The notes: generated from the letters alone by a model not told the origin. Shown: positions 25,526 through 35,044, counted from the stretch's first letter. The stretch is 64,000 nt of DNA from Acidobacteriaceae bacterium (GCA_003140075.1 PLIO01000070.1:96042-160041); one strand, 5' to 3'. Numbers and translations: made by a program.

Positions 25526-27355
25526 TCAAGCGCTGGCAGCTTTAGTCGTGGAGTACTCGTCTGTCCCGTCTTCGTAAAGGCCAAGTCTTGTAAGCCGCAG
25601 CTCGCTGCCCTGGCAAAATGCCTGAACATCAACGCCGGGCAACAGGGTCTGCTCACAATCCGGCAGTACCACTTCGAAAACACCGTGCCGTTTGGACAAC
25701 CACTCCAAGTCGTCCAAGCGACCGAGGACTGGCCGGCCAAACACGTAACGGCAGAGGTCGGCACCTCCATTGGTATCAATGAAGCCAGCACACTCGATGC
25801 TTTGGTCACGCAAAAAGCGAAGCGCCAGTTCCGCGTGGGCCGACGTGCCCAGAATAAATACTCGTCGCTGCGCCGGTGCTTCCCCGCGGCACGTGTAGAT
25901 CGTGTCCCTAAAGAGCGCAAACGACCGCCGGATACCAAGCAACAACACCCAGGTGATCAAGGCATCGAGGAGAAATACGGCACGCGAAAAACCATTGAAT
26001 CGGTACAATCCCGTCAACGCGAGCACTGACATCAACTCACCGATGAGCATTGCTGAGCCGATGCGGTAGATATCGCTGATGGATCCCCGCCACCAGGAGT
26101 GCCGAAAGGCTCGGCATATCCACAGGCTGAGAAGTTTGATCGCTACAACGATCGGCACGGAGCGCAGCAGCAGGGCCTTGTCGCCGACAGGAATTTGGCC
26201 GCCAAAGCGCAGAGCATAGGAGAGATAGTAGGAGAGCACCATCGCCACCGGGTCCAGCAGGAAGACCAGCATGTCGCGCGATAGCAGGCGACTGGAGAGA
26301 GGGGCAGTCGCATTCGACGCGCGCGCGTCGTGTCGGACCTCGTCCTGAAAGAGATGGACCCCAAACAGCAGCAAGAAAAAGAACCAAAAGCCGATCAAGC
26401 CGGGGGCTCCAGCAGATGACGAATGCCGAGTGAGCAGAGCAACCGCTCCCGATCCCGCCGAAAGAACGTACAGCAACAAAACGGCCCGTCGTTCGTCCAA
26501 TCCCAGGCGGACCAGGCGGTGCGAGCTGTGGTCCGTGCCGCCTTGGGAGATCGCTTGTCCGCGCAAACGCCGAGTTACCGACACGAACAGAGTATCGAAA
26601 ATGGGGATGGCCAGAACTGTGACCGGTGCGAGAACAAAGGCCGGAACTCCGGCGACGTGAGTCACTTCAAGAAGAGAAGTCGCACCCAGCAGGAACCCGA
26701 TGAACAGGCTGCCGGAATCGCCCATGAAGATCCGCGCCGGACTGAAATTGAACACAAGAAAACCAGCAATCGCCCCCGCAGCCAGCGCAACAATTACAGC
26801 TTGGTCACGGTATCCGCCGCCGATATAAAAGACGGCCAGATATCCGGCTGAGATCAAAGCGATGCCAGCCGACAGGCCGTCCATGTTGTCGAGCAGGTTG
26901 AATGCGTTCGTAATTCCCACCAACCAAAGTACCGAGACAACAATATTGACGGTCAGGCTCCCACGCAGTGGATATACGACGCCGACCGAGATCAGGAGCC
27001 CGGCCGCCAGCAGCTGCGCGGCAAACTTCCGGACGGGCGCCAGACGATAAACATCGTCGACCAGGCCAAGAACAAACATCAACGACGCGATGCCGATCAG
27101 CCGCCACAGCAAGTAGTTCGACCATGGGATCAATGCAATACTCAGCGCACTGAATCCGGCGAAGAGTGGCACTCCCCCAAAGAAGGCTGGCGTGCCCTTG
27201 TGCCACCGATCAGGCCGCGGCTTGGCCACCCAACCGCGCTTCCGGCATACCCGAATCGTGAGTACAACGAACACAGCCGTCACGACGAAGGCGGACAGAA
27301 ACGCAAGCACCGCCGAGCCGACGATTCCCAATTGAAAACTCTGTAAGAAGCGCAT
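25526..27355 (-). CDS. WecA-type polyprenyl-phosphate sugar-phosphate transferase fused to FlaA1-like N-terminal half
   Basis: Residues 1 to about 330 are a MraY/WecA-family enzyme, which starts glycan synthesis by putting a sugar-1-phosphate on undecaprenyl phosphate. It has D100-D101 in LGLVDDVYRL, ITNAFNLLDNMDGLSAG (about 148-164), RIFMGDSGSLFIGF and the His-rich GGTDHSSHRLVRLG loop. Residues about 355-480 add four more membrane segments (MLVFLLDPVAMVLSYYLSYA and following). A Rossmann-like domain beginning RRVFILGTSAHAE resembles the N-terminal half of FlaA1/CapD-type sugar dehydratases, but the catalytic dehydratase half is absent. The 609-residue length is nearly twice a plain WecA. It is the last gene of the exopolysaccharide run and probably initiates the repeat unit. 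Confidence 0.85.
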   Translation of the reverse strand: MRFLQSFQLGIVGSAVLAFLSAFVVTAVFVVLTIRVCRKRGWVAKPRPDRWHKGTPAFFGGVPLFAGFSALSIALIPWSNYLLWRLIGIASLMFVLGLVDDVYRLAPVRKFAAQLLAAGLLISVGVVYPLRGSLTVNIVVSVLWLVGITNAFNLLDNMDGLSAGIALISAGYLAVFYIGGGYRDQAVIVALAAGAIAGFLVFNFSPARIFMGDSGSLFIGFLLGATSLLEVTHVAGVPAFVLAPVTVLAIPIFDTLFVSVTRRLRGQAISQGGTDHSSHRLVRLGLDERRAVLLLYVLSAGSGAVALLTRHSSSAGAPGLIGFWFFFLLLFGVHLFQDEVRHDARASNATAPLSSRLLSRDMLVFLLDPVAMVLSYYLSYALRFGGQIPVGDKALLLRSVPIVVAIKLLSLWICRAFRHSWWRGSISDIYRIGSAMLIGELMSVLALTGLYRFNGFSRAVFLLDALITWVLLLGIRRSFALFRDTIYTCRGEAPAQRRVFILGTSAHAELALRFLRDQSIECAGFIDTNGGADLCRYVFGRPVLGRLDDLEWLSKRHGVFEVVLPDCEQTLLPGVDVQAFCQGSELRLTRLGLYEDGTDEYSTTKAASA

Positions 27356-27376
27356 CGAGCGCGTGGTCCTTCGGAA

Positions 27377-28405
27377 CTAATCTGCCTGCGCGAGGGTCGC
27401 GGCAAGGTTCACGGCAACGCTCGCGTCTTCTGTTTCGCGCAGGTTTGGCTGGATGAGACTGTCAGTGACGGCTTGCACAATTTCGCGGAGACTCTTGGTA
27501 GGTGAGTACCCAATCGCGGTACGAATTCGGCTTAAGTCCGGAACGCGGCGGGACATGTCTTCAAAATCCTTGCCGTACGCCTCTTCATACGAGAGGTGCC
27601 GGATCGGCGAACTCGACCCGGTTTCTTCCTTAACGACGGCAGCGAGTTCGTTAATCGTGACCTCTTGGTCCGATCCGATATTAAAGATCGAGCCCACCGC
27701 GCCATCGTGAGTGCTCAGTTTGATAAGCGCCTGGACAACGTCACCGACCCATCCAAAACAGCGGGACTGCGTCCCATCTCCGTAGATCGTGATAGGACTT
27801 CCAGCGAGTGCTTGGCTGACGAACCGGGGCAAAACCATCCCGTAGGTTCCGGTTTGGCGCGGGCCTACCGTATTGAACAGACGAACCAGCACCACGGGTA
27901 CGCCGTGCTCGCGGTGATAGGCAATCGCGAGAAACTCGTCGATGGCTTTCGAACAGGCGTAACTCCAGCGACCTCGCACTGGCGGTCCAATCACAAGATC
28001 GTCATCTTCATGGAAAGGAATCTTTGTCGCTTTGCCATAAACTTCAGAGGTGGAAGTAATCAATACCTTCTTTTTCTTTTTCTTTGCGGCCTCCAGCACG
28101 AGTTCAGTGGCGCGAATGTTGGTGTGCAAGGTGCGCACCGGAGAATCCACGACCAAACGAACACCAACTGCAGCGGCCAGGTGGTAGACGATGTCGCATT
28201 CGTCGATCAACTCGGCGAGCACGGCGCGGTGCATGACGGAATCGATTACATACACGAATCTCCTCTCACGCTTCAGGTGTTGGATGTTCAGGATCGATCC
28301 GGTCGATAGATCGTCCAGAACCGTCACGTTGTTTCCCTGTCGAAGCAGCGCCTCAGCCAGATGAGAACCGACGAACCCGGCGCCACCCGTAATCAGAACG
28401 TGCAT
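27377..28405 (-). CDS. NAD-dependent nucleotide-sugar epimerase/dehydratase
   Basis: The 342-residue extended short-chain dehydrogenase starts with the NAD motif LITGGAGFVGSHLAEALL. It has the substrate/catalytic pattern STSEVYG (Ser/Thr) and YACSK (Tyr and Lys of YxxxK), followed by RLFNTVGPRQTGTYGMVLPR. This layout matches UDP-glucose 4-epimerase, UDP-glucuronate decarboxylase and related enzymes; the exact reaction is undecided. It supplies a sugar nucleotide for the exopolysaccharide. An unusual run of six lysines (AAKKKKKKV) is encoded by an AAG/AAA repeat at 28068-28085 that could be slip-prone. The ATG start at 28405 sits 21 codons before the end of a standard first beta-alpha-beta unit. 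Confidence 0.88.
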   Translation of the reverse strand: MHVLITGGAGFVGSHLAEALLRQGNNVTVLDDLSTGSILNIQHLKRERRFVYVIDSVMHRAVLAELIDECDIVYHLAAAVGVRLVVDSPVRTLHTNIRATELVLEAAKKKKKKVLITSTSEVYGKATKIPFHEDDDLVIGPPVRGRWSYACSKAIDEFLAIAYHREHGVPVVLVRLFNTVGPRQTGTYGMVLPRFVSQALAGSPITIYGDGTQSRCFGWVGDVVQALIKLSTHDGAVGSIFNIGSDQEVTINELAAVVKEETGSSSPIRHLSYEEAYGKDFEDMSRRVPDLSRIRTAIGYSPTKSLREIVQAVTDSLIQPNLRETEDASVAVNLAATLAQAD

Positions 28406-28506
28406 GGAAAACCTCCTCTCAAATTAGAAAACTTACAACCCGATCAAGATTTACATTCCGGAGAGCTGATTTGGGGAAGCCGGCGCTTCCCCGCGATAAA
28501 CGTTCG

Positions 28507-29793
28507 TCAGGACAATTCCTTTTGGACAGGTGAACAGCCGGGGCCTTCGAGACAATCGCCGGAGGCGGGAAGCTGCGCTTCCAGCGGAAGGTTCCTCTTC
28601 GACCGAGCCAGCGAAAGGTAGAGGGACTCCAAATCGTCCGCCAAACGCTGACTGGAGAAACGAGCCTTCACAAATGTCCGTCCCACCTGGCCCATCGCCC
28701 GGCGCATCTCGGGATTCTCCATCAGATACGCCACCGCATGAGCGAGCACCTTGGAGTCTCGTGGCGCGAGAATGCCGTTATTGAACACTTCGAAGCCGCC
28801 TTGCCGGGTCGCAGCGCCGACCATGAGGTCGCGCACTCCTCCTACGTCGGCCGCTACGAATGCCTTGCCTGACGCCATCGCTTCCAGCAATGCGACCGGA
28901 GTTCCTTCGTTAATCGAGGTCAAGACGATCAGGTCAAGATCGGCGTAGATGCGGTCCAGGTGTTGCTGCCATCCAGTTAAGCTGACCGCGTGGCCGAGCC
29001 GCGCAACGTCAACCTGCTCTTCACAGCGCCTTCGGAGTTCGCCATCTCCGACAAGAGCAAAGCGGACATTTCGAGAGTCACAGACCAAGTGGCTGGCGCA
29101 GCTCAAGAACAGATCCGGGTCCTTGATTGTGGTGAGTCGGCCCACCCATCCCACTAGAAAGGTCTCCGCATTACAATGGAGCGAGCTGCGCAGAGTGCCG
29201 ACACGTCTATTGACTCCAAGAAAAGGCTCGAGATCGAATCCGAGTGGAATCACCGATATCTTTTCAGCCGGCGCTATCCGGTAGACTTCGGCCAATTCCT
29301 GCTTCTGCGATTCGCTGACTGCAACAATGCGGTCGGTGTGGCACGCCAGAAAACGCTCAATGGCCAAGAAGATTCGAGTGACGAAGGGAGAGAAATATCC
29401 TCGGAACACATGTCCGTGAAAGGTGTGCACCCGGACAGGAACTCCGGTTGCCATAGCCGCTAATCGGCCGAGCGTGCCCGCCTTGGCGGTGTGAGTATGG
29501 AGGACAACCGGTTTTTCCCGATGGAGGATTCGAACCAATTGCCAGAGAGTCGTCAAGTCTTTGTACCAGGAGATCCTGCGGGACATCGTTCCAATCTTCA
29601 TTGGCACAACATCCTTTTGCAGGGCGAGGTATTCCATACTGCCCTCAGTGGCCGGTACCTCACCCGTCAGCAAGAGCGTCCGGTACCCTTTTTGGCGGAA
29701 AGCATCGGTCATCAGGATCGCCTGAATCGCCGGCCCACCAATGTTCAGACGGGCAATGACTCTCGCAATCGTGAAGTTGTGTCCGGAATTCAC
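28507..29793 (-). CDS. Glycosyltransferase family 4 (GT-B fold)
   Basis: The 428-residue protein has an N-terminal domain beginning IARVIARLNIGGPAIQAILM (glycine-rich acceptor loop) and the block VHTFHGHVFRGYFS. A C-terminal GT-B domain contains FLVGWVGRLTTIKDPDLFL (nucleotide-sugar site) and the EX7E-like region LTSINEGTPVALLEAMASGK. This is the retaining GT4/GT1 pattern used in capsule and O-antigen assembly. It probably acts at the cytoplasmic membrane face on lipid-linked intermediates. The AsnB-like gene ends 76 bp upstream and the epimerase gene starts about 100 bp downstream, consistent with one operon. Sugar specificity cannot be told. Confidence 0.88.
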   Translation of the reverse strand: MNSGHNFTIARVIARLNIGGPAIQAILMTDAFRQKGYRTLLLTGEVPATEGSMEYLALQKDVVPMKIGTMSRRISWYKDLTTLWQLVRILHREKPVVLHTHTAKAGTLGRLAAMATGVPVRVHTFHGHVFRGYFSPFVTRIFLAIERFLACHTDRIVAVSESQKQELAEVYRIAPAEKISVIPLGFDLEPFLGVNRRVGTLRSSLHCNAETFLVGWVGRLTTIKDPDLFLSCASHLVCDSRNVRFALVGDGELRRRCEEQVDVARLGHAVSLTGWQQHLDRIYADLDLIVLTSINEGTPVALLEAMASGKAFVAADVGGVRDLMVGAATRQGGFEVFNNGILAPRDSKVLAHAVAYLMENPEMRRAMGQVGRTFVKARFSSQRLADDLESLYLSLARSKRNLPLEAQLPASGDCLEGPGCSPVQKELS

Positions 29794-29868
29794 TGTGCTC
29801 TTAGGCTTGCACTTCAGAGTTCGACGATGCTCGTTTGGCGTGCGTGACTTCGACTGACAAACTGTCTT

Positions 29869-31854
29869 TCAGGCCGTTGCCAGGCTGGAAGGCCGAAGTT
29901 GCCGGTCCGACTGATGCTCCAGCCAACTCTGGAACATGAGGATGTCCCATAAGTGGTACTGCCAGGCTCCGCGACCTTGGAGGTGTGCGTCCCACTTTCG
30001 TCGAACGACCGCGGAATCGAAGAATCCTTCCTGCTGCAGCCGCCTCGGGTCCAGCAAAGCTTCAGCCCAATCACGCATCGATGTGCGAAGCCATGAATCG
30101 AGCGGGATGCCAAATCCCATCTTTGATCGCTCCGTCAACTGTGAGGGGACGTAACGCCGCAGCAACTGGCGAAGAATCCATTTTCCATGGTGTGGCCTGA
30201 CCTTCATTTCGAGGGGCAGTCGCCAGGCAAACTCCACAACGCGATGATCTAGGTAGGGGATTCGGCTTTCTAAGCCGAATGCCATGCTCGCCCGGTCAAG
30301 TTTCGCCAAGATATCGTTTGGCAAATAGGTGATGGTGTCGAGATACATTGCCTGAAGTGCAAAGTCTGGCAGTGTGAGCCATTCTTGTTTGCTAAAGTGG
30401 GGCGACGAATCCAAGACCGTTTCCCGAACCACCCGCTCCGAAGGAAGCCAATGCGAGGCCATCTTCATATACAGGTCTTTGCGATCCAGAGAAGACAACA
30501 AGCGTGCCAACTGGTGCAGTTTGTAGCCAGGACTGCGCTGTCGAAAGCTGGCGGGGAGGATCGGGCGCAAAACGCCAAAAATCGCCTCCCAATTCTGCGG
30601 TTCGACCCCGGTGATTGCAGCCGCTGTCAGCTGCCGCAACGTGCGTGGAGTGAGCCTGAGCGAGTTCCACAAACGGCCGCCCCAAGTGTACCGGTTGTAT
30701 CCTCCGAACACTTCGTCGCCGCCATCGCCCGAAAGGCTTACAGTCACATGCTGCCGGACGAGCTGAGAGATCAACAAGGTGGGAAGCTGGGAGGAATCAG
30801 CAAATGGCTCGTCATACACTTCGGGCAAGCAGCTGACCAACCCGATCGCTTCCGCCGGACTAACATACAACTCCGTGTGCTCGGTTCCCAGGTATCGTGC
30901 TACTGCCCGCGCTTCCGGTGCCTCGTCGTAAGACGCATCCTGGAATCCAATCGTGAACGTGCGGATCGGAGAGCTACTCTGCGCCTGCATAAGTGCGACA
31001 ACCAGTGAAGAATCGATTCCGCCGGACAGAAATGCACCGAGGGGTACATCCGCGTGCATGCGCAGCCGGACAGCATCGCGCAAAAGCCAATCAAGCTCCG
31101 CCACCGCGTCCTTCTCCGAACCTCGGAACGGGTGCGATGCAGCATCTTCCACGCACGCCAGCACCGACCAGAACGCGCTGATCCGGGTTTCGCCGCATTT
31201 ATAGCGAAGCATCGTTCCGGGAAGCAGCTTGTGGATGCCACGGTAGATGGAATCGGGAGCCGGGATACAGTTGAACTGCAGGTACCGAACCAAAGAATCG
31301 CGGTCGATTTCTGCATCGAAGGCCGGGTGCTCACGGAACGCCTTGAGCTCGGAGGCAAAAAGAAACACGCCGCCGGCCGTACCATAATAAAGAGGCTTTT
31401 CGCCTAGTCGGTCTCGCGCCAGTAACAGCGTACGCTCGTGACGGTCCCACAATGCGAATGCGAACATTCCGTTCATTCGCTTTAGCGACGACTCGACTCC
31501 CCATTCCTCGAAGGCGGCGAGCATCACTTCGGTATCGGAATGGCCGCGAAACCCGAGGCCGGGATTGGCCCTCTGTAAGTCCTGCCGGACTTGCTCGTAA
31601 TTGTAGATCTCGCCGTTGTACGAAATCACAAACCGGCCGGCCGGGGAGACCATGGGCTGGTGGCCGGCAGAGGAAAGATCCAAAATCGAGAGACGGCGGT
31701 GACCGAGAGCGACGCCGGTCTCGGGGTCGGCCCAGACGCCGTGACCATCGGGGCCGCGGTGCGACAGCGCATCGGCCATCCGAGCAGCGATGAACTCCAA
31801 GCCATCGCGATTCGTTCTTCCTGCTGAATCGACGCACCCCGCGATGCCGCACAC
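29869..31854 (-). CDS. asnB: Glutamine-hydrolysing asparagine synthase-like amidotransferase
   Basis: The 661-residue protein starts at GTG with MCGIAGCVDS, placing the glutaminase nucleophile at Cys2. The glutaminase domain (about 1-210) includes LSHRGPDGHG, RRLSILDLS and SYNGEIYNY. The synthetase domain carries the ATP-pyrophosphatase loop FLSGGIDSSLV (about residue 265) and SLSGDGGDEVFGGY. In exopolysaccharide loci such proteins usually modify sugars (for example amidating uronic acids) rather than make free asparagine; that role is inferred from context. The GTG overlaps the stop codon of the preceding glycosyltransferase by 1 bp (TAGTG), so they are translationally coupled. Confidence 0.92.
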   Translation of the reverse strand: MCGIAGCVDSAGRTNRDGLEFIAARMADALSHRGPDGHGVWADPETGVALGHRRLSILDLSSAGHQPMVSPAGRFVISYNGEIYNYEQVRQDLQRANPGLGFRGHSDTEVMLAAFEEWGVESSLKRMNGMFAFALWDRHERTLLLARDRLGEKPLYYGTAGGVFLFASELKAFREHPAFDAEIDRDSLVRYLQFNCIPAPDSIYRGIHKLLPGTMLRYKCGETRISAFWSVLACVEDAASHPFRGSEKDAVAELDWLLRDAVRLRMHADVPLGAFLSGGIDSSLVVALMQAQSSSPIRTFTIGFQDASYDEAPEARAVARYLGTEHTELYVSPAEAIGLVSCLPEVYDEPFADSSQLPTLLISQLVRQHVTVSLSGDGGDEVFGGYNRYTWGGRLWNSLRLTPRTLRQLTAAAITGVEPQNWEAIFGVLRPILPASFRQRSPGYKLHQLARLLSSLDRKDLYMKMASHWLPSERVVRETVLDSSPHFSKQEWLTLPDFALQAMYLDTITYLPNDILAKLDRASMAFGLESRIPYLDHRVVEFAWRLPLEMKVRPHHGKWILRQLLRRYVPSQLTERSKMGFGIPLDSWLRTSMRDWAEALLDPRRLQQEGFFDSAVVRRKWDAHLQGRGAWQYHLWDILMFQSWLEHQSDRQLRPSSLATA

Positions 31855-32852
31855 TAGCTTGTTTCTCCCTTAACGGATACAACTGCATTCACGTTCTCGA
31901 CAAGAATCAAGTCTTCGGTGAACCCATCCAACACACCTCGCCACAAACTTCGCAGCCGGGTGAATTTGAGATCTCGCACCAGCACAACCAATCCGAATTC
32001 CAAGAGCGCGCGATAAACGACCGCAGCATAAAAGAGCGGCCGGTTGCGTGAGCGTCGTACGGCAAGAATCAGGTTTCGAAAGCTGTAGTAAGTTCTCCAG
32101 GCTGGCTTGTCGATGGTCTTTGCCAGCCACCTTTGCTTGTACTCGTAGTTATCGCAGTAAATGGCATCGCTGACGATTACCTGGCGGTAGCCGAGATCCG
32201 AGAGTCGCCATCCGTATTCCAGGTCTTCCCAACCCATCCACATTGCGGGCCAGGGGAGAACCCCCCGCTTCACAGGATCTGTGGAATAAAGAGCACCGTT
32301 GCTGCTGCTCCAGAACACGTCAATCAGGCGATCTGGCGGTGGCGATGCAACGAGTATCGCTGGAAGCGGCAGTTCGCGCGTTCCGGTGAGATTAAAACGC
32401 TTGGCCGTGGTCAAATAACCCAGCGGATACGCCACACCGAGATTCTCGAGGAACCTGGCAGCGTCGAGCAGTGCCCGAATGACTTGAGGATCAAAGTTCC
32501 CGTCGTGGTTGAGTGCGTAGGCGTAGTCTGCGCCGCCTTCAGCTGCGATCCGCAACCGCTCGCACAGGTTCGCGCCCGAACCCAAATTCCGATCGTAGGA
32601 TCTGTAGAGTACGTGGTGCCATCCGCGATCCGCGAGAATCGACGGAATCGTACCTGTGCCGCGGGAGTCCACTACGAGGATGCGTTCAAAAATATCCTGA
32701 CCGGATGATTGCACCTGATCCAGAATGCGCATGACGTCGGCGTCGTTTTGGTAAGAAGAGATGACCAGCCAGACTCTGGAGGACTGCATTTCAGAACATG
32801 GCAGCATCTCTCCCGCGTTATCAGTTCTCGTTGAAGACACTTTAGAGGTCAA
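31854..32852 (-). CDS. Glycosyltransferase family 2
   Basis: The product is a GT-A glycosyltransferase: WLVISSYQNDADVMRILDQV opens the nucleotide-binding fold, AYALNHDGNFDPQVIRALLD carries the metal-binding acidic motif in the form HDG, and ALYSTDPVKRGVLPWPAMWM precedes the acceptor side. The frame starts at TTG 32852 (332 residues), but ATG at 32807 or 32789 fits the family start better. The protein has no strong transmembrane segment apart from a weakly hydrophobic C-terminal stretch. It is coupled to the downstream AsnB-like gene. It probably adds one sugar of the repeat unit; donor unknown. Confidence 0.85.
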   Translation of the reverse strand: MTSKVSSTRTDNAGEMLPCSEMQSSRVWLVISSYQNDADVMRILDQVQSSGQDIFERILVVDSRGTGTIPSILADRGWHHVLYRSYDRNLGSGANLCERLRIAAEGGADYAYALNHDGNFDPQVIRALLDAARFLENLGVAYPLGYLTTAKRFNLTGTRELPLPAILVASPPPDRLIDVFWSSSNGALYSTDPVKRGVLPWPAMWMGWEDLEYGWRLSDLGYRQVIVSDAIYCDNYEYKQRWLAKTIDKPAWRTYYSFRNLILAVRRSRNRPLFYAAVVYRALLEFGLVVLVRDLKFTRLRSLWRGVLDGFTEDLILVENVNAVVSVKGETS

Positions 32853-33779
32853 CTATTGCGACAGACAGCGCCCCGAAGAAAACAAATCGTCAAAGCTAAG
32901 GTGTGAACACGGCATTGTCTGATTGGGTTCGCACAGGAAAGGAGCCTTCTTCCGCCACTCGGCATCGGCCTTTAAAATATTGGGATTCTTTGTCTGAGTC
33001 CGGTCGACAGTTGGGCTGAGTGTCTGGGCCAGCACAATGATGTGATATGGACGCTCCACAGCGACATTCAACACGTCCATGCCAGCATAATCGAACATGT
33101 GGACCAGAAGGTCCGGGCTGAATACATGATGATGCATTGCGCGAACCGACGCGTTCATCAGACAACGCTCTCGGAACTGCTCCATCATGCCAGCTCCAGG
33201 ATCCAAGGCGAGATCGTGAAGCTCTAAGACTTCCGGCAGATGCGTCAGGTCGGCTTCCGTCACGTTTCTTCGATAGTCCTCCTCGATATGGGAAAAGGTG
33301 GAAAATGGCCGCCGGTGGTCAAAGGTGCCGGCTTTGTGCGGCACGACCACCAGGACAGCGCCGCCTAGCCGGAGGATTCGCTTCCATTCCATGAGGGCCC
33401 GCAGCGGGTTCGCCAAGTGCTCCAAGACGTGCGAGGCCAGAACAAACTCATAGCTTTCATCCTTCAAGCCCGACGGGCTCGCTGCCTCGGCCACGACCGA
33501 TTCTCTCGTAGAAGCCCAAATTACATCTTTCGAGAAATTGCATTGGTCTACTCGCCGTGAAATTGGATAAACAGGGATAAGGCGTGTTCTAGTAAAGATC
33601 GGGCTCGGACCTCCGAATTCGATGCCAATCCGGTCCCGAAAAAATGGCTCCATCTGCCCGAATCCAAAGCACGTTTTACTGGTGGCACGAGCGAACAGCA
33701 CATGGGGTAAAGCTCGAGCCGCCCACAAATAGTAGGGGTAGCGGCTTACTGGCTGCGTGCTATTGCTGATTCTTCTCAT
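32853..33779 (-). CDS. SAM-dependent methyltransferase (class I-like)
   Basis: The 308-residue product contains the post-I region of class I methyltransferases used in polysaccharide loci: FVLASHVLEHLANPLRALME (motif II-like) and RILRLGGAVLVVVPHKAG (motif III). The SAM loop is poorly conserved: RIGIEFGGPSPIFTRTRLIP has only part of the GxGxG pattern. It ends directly against the glycosyltransferase frame with no gap. It may methylate a sugar of the exopolysaccharide or its lipid-linked precursor. The start at 33779 lies 84 bp from the divergent second methyltransferase gene. A catalytically weak or scaffold role is possible given the loop. Confidence 0.78.
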   Translation of the reverse strand: MRRISNSTQPVSRYPYYLWAARALPHVLFARATSKTCFGFGQMEPFFRDRIGIEFGGPSPIFTRTRLIPVYPISRRVDQCNFSKDVIWASTRESVVAEAASPSGLKDESYEFVLASHVLEHLANPLRALMEWKRILRLGGAVLVVVPHKAGTFDHRRPFSTFSHIEEDYRRNVTEADLTHLPEVLELHDLALDPGAGMMEQFRERCLMNASVRAMHHHVFSPDLLVHMFDYAGMDVLNVAVERPYHIIVLAQTLSPTVDRTQTKNPNILKADAEWRKKAPFLCEPNQTMPCSHLSFDDLFSSGRCLSQ

Positions 33780-33863
33780 TTCACGATTTCACAGGATCGG
33801 CCCGCGCATGTTATTCCCACCTCCCACGTATGGCTCGCGTACAATCAAGCGGCCGGAGTCACT

Positions 33864-34682
33864 TTGGAAAAACCAAGAAATCTGGATGATGCAACCGTTG
33901 AAGGCTTCGGGAAGGAATGGAGCAAATTCACCCAGGAGCCTCTCAGCGCGGCGGAGCGAGAGCAACTCTTTGCCGAATACTTTTCGCTCATCGATTGGAG
34001 TAAGAAACCCAGAAGAGTCTTGGACATGGGGTGCGGCAGTGGGAGATGGGACGTGCTTCTTGCTCCTCTCGTGGGTGAACTTGTGGCCGCCGATGCGAGT
34101 CCCGAAGCTCTTGAGGTGGCAAAGCGTATTGTTCGTGCGCCTAATGTATCGTTCGTGGAATGCAGCCCGGAGACTCTTCCGTTTGCAGATGGACATTTTG
34201 ATTTCATCTTCTCGCTCGGCGTGTTGCATCATCTGCCCGATACCGAGGCGGCGATCGAAAGTCTCGCCTGTAAGCTTACCCCTGGCGGACGGCTGCTTCT
34301 TTACCTGTACTATGCATTCGACAATCGTCCAAGATGGTTTCGTTTCATTTGGAAGCTAACCGACTTGGTCAGACGTTGCGTCTGCAGGCTTCCTTTTTCT
34401 CTGCGGTACGCGCTGTCGCAAGTGATCGCGCTTTTTGTCTACTGGCCGCTAGCCCGCGCCGCCAAGTTTTTCCCAGTTCCTGGTTCTTGGCCGCTCAGGT
34501 TCTATGCGGATCGTAGCTTTTACGTCATGCGCACCGACGCTTTGGATCGGTTCGGGACAAAGCTGGAAAAGCGATTCACAAAGCAGCAAATCGTCGCAAT
34601 GCTAGAAGCCGCTCGGCTAGAGGACATACGGTTTTCAGACGATGCCCCGTATTGGGTGTGTGCGGCGAGCAAGCGCATGTGA
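33864..34682 (+). CDS. SAM-dependent methyltransferase (Methyltransf_11 type)
   Basis: The 272-residue protein has a full class I SAM site: RVLDMGCGSGRWDVLLAPL (motif I, about residues 51-69), LVAADASPEALEVA (acidic residue of motif post-I), and FDFIFSLGVLHHLPDTE (motif II/III). The second half is more hydrophobic (LSQVIALFVYWPLARAAKFF) and may sit on the membrane. It starts at TTG 33864. It is on the plus strand, opposite to the flanking glycan genes, so it needs its own promoter in the 84-bp divergent space. It probably decorates the polysaccharide or a lipid carrier. Confidence 0.82.
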   Translation: MEKPRNLDDATVEGFGKEWSKFTQEPLSAAEREQLFAEYFSLIDWSKKPRRVLDMGCGSGRWDVLLAPLVGELVAADASPEALEVAKRIVRAPNVSFVECSPETLPFADGHFDFIFSLGVLHHLPDTEAAIESLACKLTPGGRLLLYLYYAFDNRPRWFRFIWKLTDLVRRCVCRLPFSLRYALSQVIALFVYWPLARAAKFFPVPGSWPLRFYADRSFYVMRTDALDRFGTKLEKRFTKQQIVAMLEAARLEDIRFSDDAPYWVCAASKRM

Positions 34683-34734
34683 ACCCAACGGACGATGTGA
34701 CCTCGCAACCCACGATTGTGTGGTTATTGAGGGT

Positions 34735-35027
34735 CTGCAACCCATATGGATTATTAGAAAGCGCTTCCATCTGAAAGACCCTGTGAACGACTTCGTCCCA
34801 GCGTGTGTGTTGTTCCCGGTAAAGGAGTTAGCCGAATCTGTGCTTGGAACCATGACCCATGTGTCGGCGGGTCCGCACTGGCAAGAGAGAAATGTGTCTG
34901 ATGTGGCGTACAAATCACCCGCGGAACAACTGATCGAGCTTGATGCGAATGTTCCGACCGTCACGCCACCGACTTGAGCCTGAACGGCGGGAGCTAACGA
35001 GCAAAACATATAGGAGACTTCGTACAT
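34735..35027 (-). pseudogene. Remnant of a secreted repeat/beta-helix protein
   Basis: The minus-strand frame begins MYEVSYMFCSLAPAVQAQVG and continues VTVGTFASSSISCSAGDLYA, then NSFTGNNTHAGTKSFTGSF. Such sequence, with a Cys-containing GDLYATSD block and NxFTGxNTxxGTxxFTG repeats, resembles the N-terminal part of large secreted proteins of Acidobacteria (from memory). After about residue 90 the translation becomes Arg/His-rich and no longer resembles protein, and the reading frame runs into the next gene's 3' side. It is best read as a truncated scar between the methyltransferase and glycosyltransferase genes. Confidence 0.4.
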
Positions 35028-35044
35028 TCATTTTTCTGCTCCAT

